Below, in pieces: positions 26,314 through 34,680 of a stretch of 64,000 nucleotides of DNA. The stretch's first letter is position 1; every line of letters starts with the position of its first letter. The stretch lies in NCBI GenBank assembly GCA_965223035.1, contig OZ244980.1, positions 5,828,001 to 5,892,000 on the forward strand, read 5' to 3'. Source of the DNA: CAMDPA01 sp965223035. GTDB lineage: Bacteria > Pseudomonadota > Alphaproteobacteria > Rhizobiales > Hyphomicrobiaceae. The notes below the pieces were generated by a model that was given only the letters and a program-made list of their open reading frames with translations, did not search any database and was not told the DNA's origin. Made by a program: the position numbers and the translations under genes.

Positions 26314-27303
26314 ATGAATCGCGTCAAGCTCACCATCGCCACCACCGATTACGACCATTTTCGGGACTTCCGGCTGGGTTTTGTCAACGCCGAAGGCATC
26401 GAGCACACTTGGCTGACCTTGGGTCACCATGAGGTGTTTGCGCGTTTTACGTTCAATAGAGAGTGGCACGTATCTGAGCTTTCTTTCGCCAAGTTCATCG
26501 CGCAGGTGACGCGGCCCGACAGCGATATCATAGGCCTGCCGGTTGTCTGCTCGAGATTGTTCAGGTTCTCATCGTTCTACGTCAACAAAAACGCACATAT
26601 CAAGACAGCACAAGATCTCAAGGGAAAGCGCATCGGATCACCCGAGTGGGCCCACTCGGCTGCGGTCTACATGCGCGGCTGGCTGCACAACGAGATCGGT
26701 GTGCGACTTGACGATGTCGATTGGTATCAGGCGGGCGCCAACGAACCGGGACGTGTAGAGAAGGTCGAGCTGAGATTGCCACCTAGCCTGCGCCTGACAA
26801 GGGTCGGCGATCGCTCACTCTCACAGATGATCGCCTCCGGCGAGATCGACTGTGCCATCATCGCGCGACCGCCGAACTGCTTTTTGCAAGGCCATCCGGA
26901 CGTGGTGCGTCTGTTTCCAGACTACCTGCCGTTGGAAGAAGCCTACTATCAGCGCACAAAAGTCTGGCCCATCATGCATATCATCGCCATCCAGAAGCAC
27001 ATTCTGGACGCAAACCCCTGGATCGCCCGAAATCTGATGAATGCCTTCCAGGAGAGTAAGCAGCGCAGCCTGGCCAGATTACTCGATCCAGCGGTCTCGC
27101 GTTACCCATTGGCGTGGCTGCCAACCTACGCTCGGCGCATGTCCGACATGTTCGACGGCGATCCATTTCCATATGGTATCGAACAGAACCGGCCAACACT
27201 GGAGCAGATGCTGCTTTACACGCATCAACAGGGCATCGCGCATTACCACGCCCAACCGGAAGACCTGTTCCCGAAGGGCGTGATGACGATGGTGAAGGTC
27301 TGA
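26314..27303 (+). CDS. 4,5-dihydroxyphthalate decarboxylase-like (periplasmic-binding-protein fold) protein
   Basis: A 329-residue cytoplasmic protein without a signal peptide. The whole-length pattern matches the family of 4,5-dihydroxyphthalate decarboxylases, which use an ABC solute-binding fold: IIGLPVVCSRLFRFSSFYVN, LKGKRIGSPEWAHSAAVYMR, EPGRVEKVEL, ASGEIDCAIIARPPNCF, RLFPDYLPLEEAYYQ and KVWPIMHIIAIQK. Homologues also act on other aromatic or keto acids, so phthalate use is only one possibility; no other phthalate genes are present. Start ATG at 26314 is the first giving the family's N-terminus (LTIATTDYDHF). Confidence 0.75.
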   Translation: MNRVKLTIATTDYDHFRDFRLGFVNAEGIEHTWLTLGHHEVFARFTFNREWHVSELSFAKFIAQVTRPDSDIIGLPVVCSRLFRFSSFYVNKNAHIKTAQDLKGKRIGSPEWAHSAAVYMRGWLHNEIGVRLDDVDWYQAGANEPGRVEKVELRLPPSLRLTRVGDRSLSQMIASGEIDCAIIARPPNCFLQGHPDVVRLFPDYLPLEEAYYQRTKVWPIMHIIAIQKHILDANPWIARNLMNAFQESKQRSLARLLDPAVSRYPLAWLPTYARRMSDMFDGDPFPYGIEQNRPTLEQMLLYTHQQGIAHYHAQPEDLFPKGVMTMVKV

Positions 27304-27410
27304 GTTGGTCGACGCGCCGGGAGCGGCAGACGTCAGATTTGGCAACCGCGCGGTGGCTTGAGCCGCCCGCGCGGCCCGCTCCATCATCGAGCCACATCCG
27401 GCCGACCTTC

Positions 27411-28574
27411 TCATGCACCCAGACGCCGCGCGAAATCCTGGTACCCGAAGCGGCGCACCACCCGATAGCTTCCGTCCTTATCCAGAACCCCCAAGTCAGG
27501 CAGCGGCGTACCGTTGAAGGTGGTATTCTTGACGAAGCTGTATTGGGCCATATCGCAAAAGACCACTCGGTCGCCAACGGCCAAAGGTCGGCGGAACGAA
27601 TACGCTCCGATCACGTCGCCGGTCATGCACGTCTTACCGCCCAGGACATAGGTATGTGGGAGCACATCGGGTTCTGCACTGCCCACGATGGCCGGTCGAT
27701 AGGGCACCTCCAACACGTCCGGCATATGGGCGGAGGCCGAGGTATCGAGAATGGCGAGATCCTCGTCATTGTGGTGAATGTCGAGCACAGAAGCGACCAG
27801 CCAACCGGCGTCGACCACCAGCCCGGCGCCCGGCTCTAAAATGACCTCCACATCGTAAGTGGTGCGAAAGCGGACGATGGCATCGATCAGTCGACCGACG
27901 TCATAGCCCGGCTTGTTGATGAAGTGACCGCCGCCAAAATTCACCGTGCCGACGCGTTCGATGTAGCTAGCAAACTCCCGTCCGACATGCTCGATCAGGC
28001 CGACCGATCCGTCATGCAATGACTCGCACAGCGCGTGCACATGCAGAATGTCGATCGCCTCCCAGGGCAGCATGTCGAGCATCGCCCTGGGCGTGCCGAA
28101 CCGCGAGCACGGTGCGCACGGATCATAAAGCGCGCCGCCGAGCGTCGCGTTGGAATAGGCTGGGTTGATGCGTAGGCCGATTTTACGGCCGGCGGCCTTG
28201 GCAACCGATAGATGCCGATCAAGCTGGGTGGGCGAATTGAAATAGATGTGGTCGGCCAACCCGACGATGCGCCCCATTTCGTCCGGCGCGTACGCCGGCG
28301 CATAGACGTGCACCTCCTTGCCGAAAGTCTCGCGGCCGAGCCTCGCCTCGTACTCACCGCTGGCGGTGGTGCCGTCGAGCACCTGGCGCATCATCGGAAA
28401 TACCGCCGGCAACGCAAACGCCTTGGTGGCAAGCAACAGCTTGCAACCGGTAAGCCGCTTGATGCGGTCTGCGGTGGCCAGATTGCGCTCCAACGCGGCC
28501 ACGTCGATGACATAGGCCGGCGTGCGCAGGTCGGGCGGCAATGCGGTCGGATCGGACCGGAGCGGATCGGGCAT
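27411..28574 (-). CDS. nspC: Carboxynorspermidine/carboxyspermidine decarboxylase
   Basis: A 387-residue fold-type III PLP decarboxylase that removes CO2 from carboxy(nor)spermidine, the last step of the aspartate-semialdehyde route to (nor)spermidine. The PLP lysine is in LLATKAFALP; other hallmarks are ASGEYEARLGRETFG, LRINPAYSNATLG, YDPCAPCSRFG, GGGHFINKPGYD, LEPGAGLVVDAG, TSASAHMPDVLEVPYRPA and KNTTFNGTPLPDLG. This pattern is specific to NspC rather than LysA. Start ATG at 28574; the in-frame extension upstream is not conserved. The partner dehydrogenase is in this window at 39669-40883, not adjacent. Confidence 0.92.
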   Translation of the reverse strand: MPDPLRSDPTALPPDLRTPAYVIDVAALERNLATADRIKRLTGCKLLLATKAFALPAVFPMMRQVLDGTTASGEYEARLGRETFGKEVHVYAPAYAPDEMGRIVGLADHIYFNSPTQLDRHLSVAKAAGRKIGLRINPAYSNATLGGALYDPCAPCSRFGTPRAMLDMLPWEAIDILHVHALCESLHDGSVGLIEHVGREFASYIERVGTVNFGGGHFINKPGYDVGRLIDAIVRFRTTYDVEVILEPGAGLVVDAGWLVASVLDIHHNDEDLAILDTSASAHMPDVLEVPYRPAIVGSAEPDVLPHTYVLGGKTCMTGDVIGAYSFRRPLAVGDRVVFCDMAQYSFVKNTTFNGTPLPDLGVLDKDGSYRVVRRFGYQDFARRLGA

Positions 28575-28680
28575 AGGCGGATCGGTCCTGGGTGCGGGGC
28601 CACTGACAGCAAGAGCACCTCTCAATCGCATGCCAACGCCGTTGGCGATCGACCGATTGGAGGGCCGTGCGCGAGCACGG

Positions 28681-28736
28681 GCCAGCGTATCGCATCAGTG
28701 AGATGCGCTGGCAACGCATGCTCTAGCTCATTTCCG
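28681..28736. repeat. Imperfect hairpin ending in GCATGCTCTAG
   Basis: GCCAGCG...GCATC pairs with GATGC...GCTGGC around an AGTGA loop. On the minus strand it begins CTAGAGCATGC, the same first seven bases after C as the IS630 terminal repeat at 52233 and the A-type arm tip. It may be another non-autonomous derivative; the second border is not clear. Confidence 0.45.
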
Positions 28737-28785
28737 CCTTAGGCGGAACGGTATACCGGCCCGCTGCCCGCCCGATTCCTCCACT

Positions 28786-28822
28786 CGCCACCCAGAACAT
28801 CATGCCATTGGGTGGCCCGGCG
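28786..28822 (+). repeat. Short repeat with CCATTGGGTGG core (copy 1)
   Basis: CCACCCA...GCCATTGGGTGG makes a 7-bp hairpin followed by CCGG. Similar sequences follow the palindromes at 36803 and 40943 at a comparable distance. Confidence 0.6.
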
Positions 28823-29008
28823 AGAAAACGCGATGATTGCAGCCAACTCTGAAGCGCTCTCGTCGGGACCAGGATGACGAGCCGCAGAAATGACGGACCA
28901 CTGCAGATCTGCGGACGCCGACGCGGACAGTGGCGCGGTGCAACGCCGATCGTTGACCGCGTTGCGGCGGGGCCAAGCGCAGCTCTGTTCAGCAGCTCAA
29001 TCGAGCTG

Positions 29009-29986
29009 TCACCGCCTACGAGACCGGCGGGTCAGCATCTTGTGCTTCAACTTTTCAGCGGTCCCGGGGAATGACCAAGGGCACCGCGCGATGCAGATTC
29101 CACAGCCCAGTGTTTCGCCGAAATAGGGGATGCACTTGTCGAAGTCCACGTACCATTTGCGCACGCCGCGCACCATTTGCTTGTCCCGATAGATGGCGTC
29201 GGGCGGGCAAGCGTTGGTGCAGACCTGGCAGTTCAGGCAGAAGTCCTCCGCGCCGATGTCAACGGGCGCATCGCTGAGCAACGGCATATCCGTCGTCACC
29301 ACGGACAGCCTGAAGCTCGACCCATAGGTGTCGTTGATGATGGAGCCATGCTTACCCAATTCACCGAAACCAGCAGCGATGGCGATGGGGATCATGTTCA
29401 ACGCACTGGCGTAGGGACCCTGATAAGCCTTGGCATAATAGCCCTGGTCGAGGATGAAGTTGGCCAACTTGCGGCAAGCCCGTGCGGCGCGGTTGTATTC
29501 CTTCGCAACCACCACGCCAGCGGTCGGGTTATCAAACGAGGGCGGGGCTTGATTGAGCTCCGCATGATCCATCGCGACACCGATGACGACCACCCAGGGC
29601 TCGTTCACCGCATAGCCCTCATACACATAGGACGAGTCCAAGGCCGTGATGCCGACCAGGTCGCTCTCGTTATTCAAAGCAAAGGCTTTGACCGCATGGC
29701 TCCAGGCATCAGCCGACTTCTCAAGCCTGTGGTGGGCCTGCTCAACCGGCTTGGGACCGCGGCCGCCCGGCGGTGCTGGCGAGAAGTACTTTCTGATCTC
29801 GGCCGATTGCCGATGGTAATTGGTAACCTCGCTTTGCAGCTGGCCATGGGTCTGCCGCTCCGGCGGATGCCAGAAAAACGGCGAAGGCCGACGTGGCGTT
29901 GGTTCACCTAGCCCGTTCACCTGATTGCCCGACGTGTCGGGAAACGCTGCGATGAAGCGCGGGTCGGGGACATAATTCTTGCTCAA
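29009..29986 (-). CDS. Reductive-dehalogenase-like two-[4Fe-4S] protein
   Basis: About 325 residues. The C-terminus holds two ferredoxin-type clusters: CLNCQVCTNACPP and a second set ending CGICIARCPW preceded by an isolated cysteine (DFDKCIPYF). The middle (AGFGELGKHGSIINDTYG, then SFRLSVVTTDMPL) resembles the cobamide-binding core shared by reductive dehalogenases and epoxyqueuosine reductase. No Tat signal is seen, so it would be cytoplasmic, unlike respiratory RdhA. The start is unsure: TTG at 29986 (after AGGAG) gives the conserved-looking SKNYVPDPRFIAAFPDTSG; the frame is open to 30142. It is downstream of a flavoprotein on the same strand, a plausible electron donor. Confidence 0.65.
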   Translation of the reverse strand: MSKNYVPDPRFIAAFPDTSGNQVNGLGEPTPRRPSPFFWHPPERQTHGQLQSEVTNYHRQSAEIRKYFSPAPPGGRGPKPVEQAHHRLEKSADAWSHAVKAFALNNESDLVGITALDSSYVYEGYAVNEPWVVVIGVAMDHAELNQAPPSFDNPTAGVVVAKEYNRAARACRKLANFILDQGYYAKAYQGPYASALNMIPIAIAAGFGELGKHGSIINDTYGSSFRLSVVTTDMPLLSDAPVDIGAEDFCLNCQVCTNACPPDAIYRDKQMVRGVRKWYVDFDKCIPYFGETLGCGICIARCPWSFPGTAEKLKHKMLTRRSRRR

Positions 29987-30197
29987 GGGTTTGGTGGCTC
30001 CTGATCGTGCTGGCGCAGCTCGCCCCCGTCGCAAAACGATTATCGCATCCGGTGTTGCAGCGTTGGCCGACCGGCCAGCGGCGCGGCGCTGGTCGGCCAA
30101 CCGCGCCATGGCTGACGGCAGCGTCACTATCGCCCAGTGCACGCGGTACCGTCAATTCAGCCACGGCAGTGGCTGCGTCGGGCGACCGGTCGGGCGC

Positions 30198-31673
30198 TCA
30201 GCTGCGGTTGGGTTGACCGACAAACCCGTCGCCGAAGCCTGCGTGTTGCGCCGCCCAGCCGCCGGCAACCCGACCGCTGAAAACCGACGGTCCGAGCATG
30301 GTGCCTTCGAGACCGGCCCGGCCGTTGATGTGACCGCCAGCCATGCCCGCCGCCTCGCCGGCAGCGTACAATCCTTCGATCGGCTGGAAGTGCTTATCGC
30401 AGACGCGGCACTTCAAATCGGTTTTCACGCCTCCAAAATTCTTACGGGCCAGCGCAAAGATCTGCACCGCATAAAACGGCGGTTGATCAAATTTCTTGGA
30501 TGCGGCGAGCGGCTTGCCGAACTCCGGTTCGCAGTCGAGCCCATGGTCGAACGCCTGGTTATAGCGGTTGACGGTATCGAGCAAGGTCGGCTGAGCCACC
30601 CCAATCCGTTCCGCTAGCTCCGCCAAGGTGTCCGCCTTATGAATGAAGGGCGACTTCTCCAAAAGCTCCTCGACCTTGGCCCGATCGACCGTATCACCGA
30701 CCCGGTAAGCCGGGTCCGCAATCTCCATGCCGGCCGTCATCGGCCGATCCAAGATGGCCCACGCGTGGCGCGGGCTTTGGGCCAGCAAGGCGGGGCTCGC
30801 GGAGTTGCCGCCGGACAAGGCCTCGTTGTGGAACCGTCGACCCTGCTGGTTCACCCAGATGTAGCCGGGCGCCTGACGAAACACCAATCCGCGCCGCTGC
30901 GCTGGATCGCGATAATCAGGAGTCGCATAAACATAAAACCATATGTGATCCATGTGGGTCAGATAGCCGCCAACTGAACGCACGAGCTTATGGCCGGCGC
31001 CGGTGGAACCGCGACCGGACCCTTCCATGATGCGGTCGCCACGCAGATCGGGCCGGTGTTCCAGCACCATGTCGAGATTGGAATTGAACCCGCCGGTGGC
31101 CACCACCACCGCCTTGCTGTCAACCGACAGCATTTCACCAGTCTGCGTATTGCGCGCTTCTAGCCCCACCACGCGACCGTTGTCGGTTTTCAGCTTCGTG
31201 GCTTCGATTCCCGTCAGGGTTTGGCCGCCCTTGGCGCGGAACGCCGCGATCAGATGGGTCATCAGGCCCAGGCCGTTGTGTTCAGACCGGGTCCAGCGCA
31301 TCACCGAGTTGCCTTCCTGCGGTTTGAGATCGATCCATTTCGCGCCCAGGCTTTCCGCCCAATGGTACAGATCATGCAGCGAATGCTCGATGTAGTAGCG
31401 CGCCCACACCTCGTCGACCGATGGCCCGCCCCACGCCATCCAGTCATCGAATGCCAAGTCCGGCGTATCCTTGATACCGTACTCGCGCTGCAGCGGCGAG
31501 CCGACGATCAAGCAGCCGCCGCCGGAGATGATCGCGGCGCCTCCGAGGTCGCTGGCCTGCTCGAGAACGAGCGCGCGGGCGCCGGCATCGCGCGCGTCAA
31601 TCCCCGCGGCGATGCCGGCGGCACCGCCACCGATGATCGCGACATCCGTTGCAACGGTGTTCATCTTAGCCAT
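30198..31673 (-). CDS. FAD-binding flavoprotein of the fumarate reductase/3-ketosteroid dehydrogenase type
   Basis: A 491-residue soluble flavoprotein. FAD Rossmann motif DVAIIGGGAAGIAAGIDARD, then LVLEQASDLGGAAIISGGG; VVVATGGFNSN; and the C-terminal GLYAAGEAAGMAGGHINGRA with LEGTMLGPSVFSGRVAG. This is the SdhA/FrdA-like group that reduces or desaturates C-C bonds. No secretion signal or covalent-flavin motif is evident. ATG at 31673 has GAGG 8 bases upstream. It sits between a GMC oxidoreductase and an RdhA-like iron-sulfur protein on the same strand with a gap of about 90 bp after the GMC gene, consistent with one operon. Confidence 0.85.
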   Translation of the reverse strand: MAKMNTVATDVAIIGGGAAGIAAGIDARDAGARALVLEQASDLGGAAIISGGGCLIVGSPLQREYGIKDTPDLAFDDWMAWGGPSVDEVWARYYIEHSLHDLYHWAESLGAKWIDLKPQEGNSVMRWTRSEHNGLGLMTHLIAAFRAKGGQTLTGIEATKLKTDNGRVVGLEARNTQTGEMLSVDSKAVVVATGGFNSNLDMVLEHRPDLRGDRIMEGSGRGSTGAGHKLVRSVGGYLTHMDHIWFYVYATPDYRDPAQRRGLVFRQAPGYIWVNQQGRRFHNEALSGGNSASPALLAQSPRHAWAILDRPMTAGMEIADPAYRVGDTVDRAKVEELLEKSPFIHKADTLAELAERIGVAQPTLLDTVNRYNQAFDHGLDCEPEFGKPLAASKKFDQPPFYAVQIFALARKNFGGVKTDLKCRVCDKHFQPIEGLYAAGEAAGMAGGHINGRAGLEGTMLGPSVFSGRVAGGWAAQHAGFGDGFVGQPNRS

Positions 31674-31763
31674 GGCAAATCCTCTGCGTCAAAGGGCGCT
31701 CGAGCAGCAATTGCTTTGCTGCTTACCGATTCGATTGAGTCACTGTTGGTGTGCATCTAACCC

Positions 31764-33476
31764 TCAGTTCTCGGCCAGCATGGTAGCGGCGATCTTTTCG
31801 CCGATCATGATGGATGGCAGGTTGGTGTTGGCGCAGGGCACGGTCGGCATCAACGAAGCGTCGCACACGCGCAAGCCTTCGACGCCGTAAACGCGGGCGG
31901 ATGGATCGGTGACCGCCAGCGGGTCGTTGGCGGCGCCCATGCGGCAGGTGCCCGAGGCGTGCCAATGCCCCAACACGGCTTCGCCAATCCAGTCCCTGCA
32001 GGTGACCTCGTCGGCCTCGAGTTCCTCGATCGTCGGCGCGTCGGCAATCAGTCGCGTGATGATCTGACGGCGCACGCTGTTCGACAAATCCATGGCGGCT
32101 GCCCCGAGCCAGGTCTGGGCGGCGTTGAGCGGGCTATACTCCGCCAACTTGCGCGCATAGTTGGAATAGCTGACCGGAAACACCTGGCGCACCCGGGCTT
32201 GCACAGCTGGGTGACGCTGCAAACGGCACAAAAGGCGCACGCCACGCACCAGCCTGGCCATATCGCGCTCGTCGGAGCACATGTTGAAGTCGATGTCGAG
32301 CCGACCGCCAGCCTCGGGCGACAGCAGCTTGACCTGGCCGCTGGAAAACGAGCGATTGACCCACAGCATCAGCAGGCCGGTCTGCGCGCCGATGGCGTGC
32401 CACTGGGCCTTGGCCGACGGGATCAAGTACATATCGCTGGGCGGACATCCCTCAACGCCCGAAGAGAAGCGCAGCGCGGCAAACATCTGCCGGCGCAAGC
32501 TGCTCGGCAACCGTGCATCGCGAGCGATGAAGCAGCCGAAATTGACACCTGGATGCTCAAGCAGATTGGCCCCGACACCAGGCCGATCGGCGACCGGCGC
32601 AATGCCAAGTGCGGCCAGTTCACGGGCCGGACCAATCCCGTTGCGCATCAACATGGCGGGCGATTGCAGCGCGCCACAGCTGATCACCACCTGGCCGGCG
32701 CGGATCGTGCTAAGGGTGTTGCCGCGCCGGATCACCACCCCCGTCACCCGTCGGCCATCAAACGCCAACCGTTCGACTAGGGTGTCACCGATGATAGTCA
32801 GGTTGGGACGTCGTCGAACCGCCGGTGTCAGGTAGCACCAGGCCGCACCCATGCGCTTGTCATCAGTGTGACTGTAGGCGACCGGATAGATGCCATCCTC
32901 GAACATGGCGTTTTGGTCGGTTCGCCGTGGCCAACCTTCCGCTTCGATGGCGGCAATCACGCCCTTAATGAACCCGGGCCATAGCTGATCGGGGTACCGC
33001 TGCAGGTGGATCGGGCCGCCTGTGCCGTGCAGCGGTCCATCAAAATCGCGATCGGCTTCCAGGTTCCGGAAATAGGGCAACACATCATCCCAGCCCCATC
33101 CGCTGGCACCGCGCTCAACCCAAGCCGCGTAGTCGGAGGGCAGCCCACGGACTGCCGCCATGCCGTTGATCGATGACGTGCCGCCGATCAGGCGGCCCTG
33201 ATTGTATTTGCGACGTGGCCGCAGATCAGGCGCGTTACTGGGTCGCGGCCCGAACGCGGCCGTCAGGCCGGGCCAGTTAAAGCGCGGGTTGGCGTGGGCG
33301 GTGCCGGCGAAAACATCGAGGATCTCCAGCGGCTCCTGGCCGGGGGGAAAATCCGGACCGGCCTCCAAAAGCAGCACCCGCACCGACGACCGTTCGCTCA
33401 ATCGGCCAGCCAGCGCGCAGCCTGAGGACCCGGCGCCAACGATCACGACGTCCGCATCGAGATCCGCCTGGTCCAT
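31764..33476 (-). CDS. GMC-family FAD oxidoreductase
   Basis: A 570-residue flavoenzyme. VVIVGAGSSGCALAGRLSER is the ADP-binding motif; LIGGTSSINGMAAVRGLPSD and SCGALQSPAMLMRNGIGPA are the two GMC signatures; the active-site region GHWHASGTCRMG and PCANTNLPSIMIGEK carry the catalytic His/Asn pair. Start ATG at 33476 (a TTG three codons earlier is possible). Its start is 12 bp from the stop of the upstream PhyH gene, so they are cotranscribed. It resembles the other GMC enzyme at 15986 in layout but differs in much of its sequence, so it is not a recent duplicate. Confidence 0.88.
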   Translation of the reverse strand: MDQADLDADVVIVGAGSSGCALAGRLSERSSVRVLLLEAGPDFPPGQEPLEILDVFAGTAHANPRFNWPGLTAAFGPRPSNAPDLRPRRKYNQGRLIGGTSSINGMAAVRGLPSDYAAWVERGASGWGWDDVLPYFRNLEADRDFDGPLHGTGGPIHLQRYPDQLWPGFIKGVIAAIEAEGWPRRTDQNAMFEDGIYPVAYSHTDDKRMGAAWCYLTPAVRRRPNLTIIGDTLVERLAFDGRRVTGVVIRRGNTLSTIRAGQVVISCGALQSPAMLMRNGIGPARELAALGIAPVADRPGVGANLLEHPGVNFGCFIARDARLPSSLRRQMFAALRFSSGVEGCPPSDMYLIPSAKAQWHAIGAQTGLLMLWVNRSFSSGQVKLLSPEAGGRLDIDFNMCSDERDMARLVRGVRLLCRLQRHPAVQARVRQVFPVSYSNYARKLAEYSPLNAAQTWLGAAAMDLSNSVRRQIITRLIADAPTIEELEADEVTCRDWIGEAVLGHWHASGTCRMGAANDPLAVTDPSARVYGVEGLRVCDASLMPTVPCANTNLPSIMIGEKIAATMLAEN

Positions 33477-33488
33477 GCCAACCAACGG

Positions 33489-34310
33489 CTAAGCCGTGGA
33501 GCGACGCCGCTCCGGCGCCGTGCGATACATGGTCAGCACGCGGTCGAGCTCGGCCAGGCAGGCCGGATCGAAATCCTGCTTCGGCCGCATATCGCGTTTC
33601 CAGTTGCCGCTGGTGTCCTCCCCGCGCAACAGGATGGCGCTGGCGCCGGGAAACGCGGTTTCCTTTACGTCCGGCGCGACATAATGGATCGACAGGCCGA
33701 TCCGCCGATCGTCGGTCTGGTTGGGATCGGAGGCGTGCAGGGTATCTTCTTTGTGGAAGGAGAATTGGCCGGCCTTGAGCGGCACGTAGACGGCTTTCGA
33801 CTCGTCGATTCCCGGTATCGTCTGACCACGTGACAGCAAGTTGTTATCCGATTTGATCTCCTCGTGCCGGTAAATTCCCCGGTTGTGCGAACCCGGCAAG
33901 AACCGCATGCACCCCGCCGCGATGGACGCCGCCGAGATCGCCACCCAAGCGGTCAACGTGTTCGGCGGTTCAAGCCCGTAGTAATAGGAATCCTGATGCC
34001 ATGAGACGAAGGCAGGGTCGTGCGCCTCCTTCTGAAAAAAGCTGGACCCCCAGCACAGAATGTTGGGGCCGATGATGTCCTCCACAGCGTCCAGCAAGCG
34101 CGGGTGAGACACCAGCTCGTACAAGAACGGAAATGGCAGATGCGCCTTGATCTGGGCCCGCTTCTGAATCTTGGTGCCGAACTTCGCTTCCACCGCCTCG
34201 ACACGGCGGCGGATCTGTAACGCCTCGTCGGCCGTCAGCAGATCAATCGGCCCGAGGAAGCCATTGGCGTGGTAATCCTCGACCTGTTTCTCGGTCAGTC
34301 GCTTGAGCAT
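33489..34310 (-). CDS. Phytanoyl-CoA dioxygenase (PhyH) family oxygenase
   Basis: A 273-residue Fe(II)/2-oxoglutarate oxygenase. HxD in SWHQDSYYYGLEPP, distal histidine in KEDTLHASDPNQTDDRRIG, MRFLPGSHNRG strand. Both iron ligands and the arginine are present. Start ATG at 34310 gives the family N-terminus (LTEKQVEDYHANGFLGP); the upstream in-frame extension is not conserved. First gene of the probable PhyH-GMC-flavoprotein-RdhA-like unit. Substrate unknown. Confidence 0.87.
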   Translation of the reverse strand: MLKRLTEKQVEDYHANGFLGPIDLLTADEALQIRRRVEAVEAKFGTKIQKRAQIKAHLPFPFLYELVSHPRLLDAVEDIIGPNILCWGSSFFQKEAHDPAFVSWHQDSYYYGLEPPNTLTAWVAISAASIAAGCMRFLPGSHNRGIYRHEEIKSDNNLLSRGQTIPGIDESKAVYVPLKAGQFSFHKEDTLHASDPNQTDDRRIGLSIHYVAPDVKETAFPGASAILLRGEDTSGNWKRDMRPKQDFDPACLAELDRVLTMYRTAPERRRSTA

Positions 34311-34472
34311 CGATCTGTCACCCAGCGGGAGGAGGCAATGGTTGGCGAGGTGGAATGCTAGCCGTGTCGCCAACCAGGCACAAGCCGCCGGCGTCCATGG
34401 GCGGGTGATCCCAGCTCGCGCTCGTCGCGCCGGTCGCAACCCGCAAGCCGTACGCGAGCCGCCAGCGCGGGC

Positions 34473-34537
34473 GCTAGATCATCTTTGCGCCTTTAATCGG
34501 GATCGTTCCGATCCCGATTAAAGGCAGGTTGCTCCAG
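34473..34537 (-). repeat. Mosaic palindromic element, short B/A chimera
   Basis: Reads CTAGATCATCTTTGCGCC ... GGCAGGTTGCTCCAG, with core TCGGGATCGTTCCGATCCCG. Lies between the divergent PhyH and MetE-like genes. Confidence 0.88.
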
Positions 34538-34680
34538 GGCACCGCGCGCCGTCGGCTCGCGGTGCTGGATCGGATCTGCGTTGGCTTGCCGCCGATGCGT
34601 GTGGCATGTAGAGCTTCGAAACAACGCCTAAGCTGCGTTGCGCAACGGCGAACGCCCATTCAGCACCAGGAGGATCCACC

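Larger units (their letters stand above)
28575..29008. other. 434-bp gap containing hairpin repeats
   Basis: Contains an imperfect hairpin ending in a CTAG-bounded tip at about 28681-28736 and one copy of the CCATTGGGTGG repeat at 28786-28822. Short frames here have no recognisable content. Confidence 0.5.

Noticed and set aside
31959..32780. Plus-strand open frame of 273 codons
   Set aside because: Antisense to the GMC oxidoreductase.
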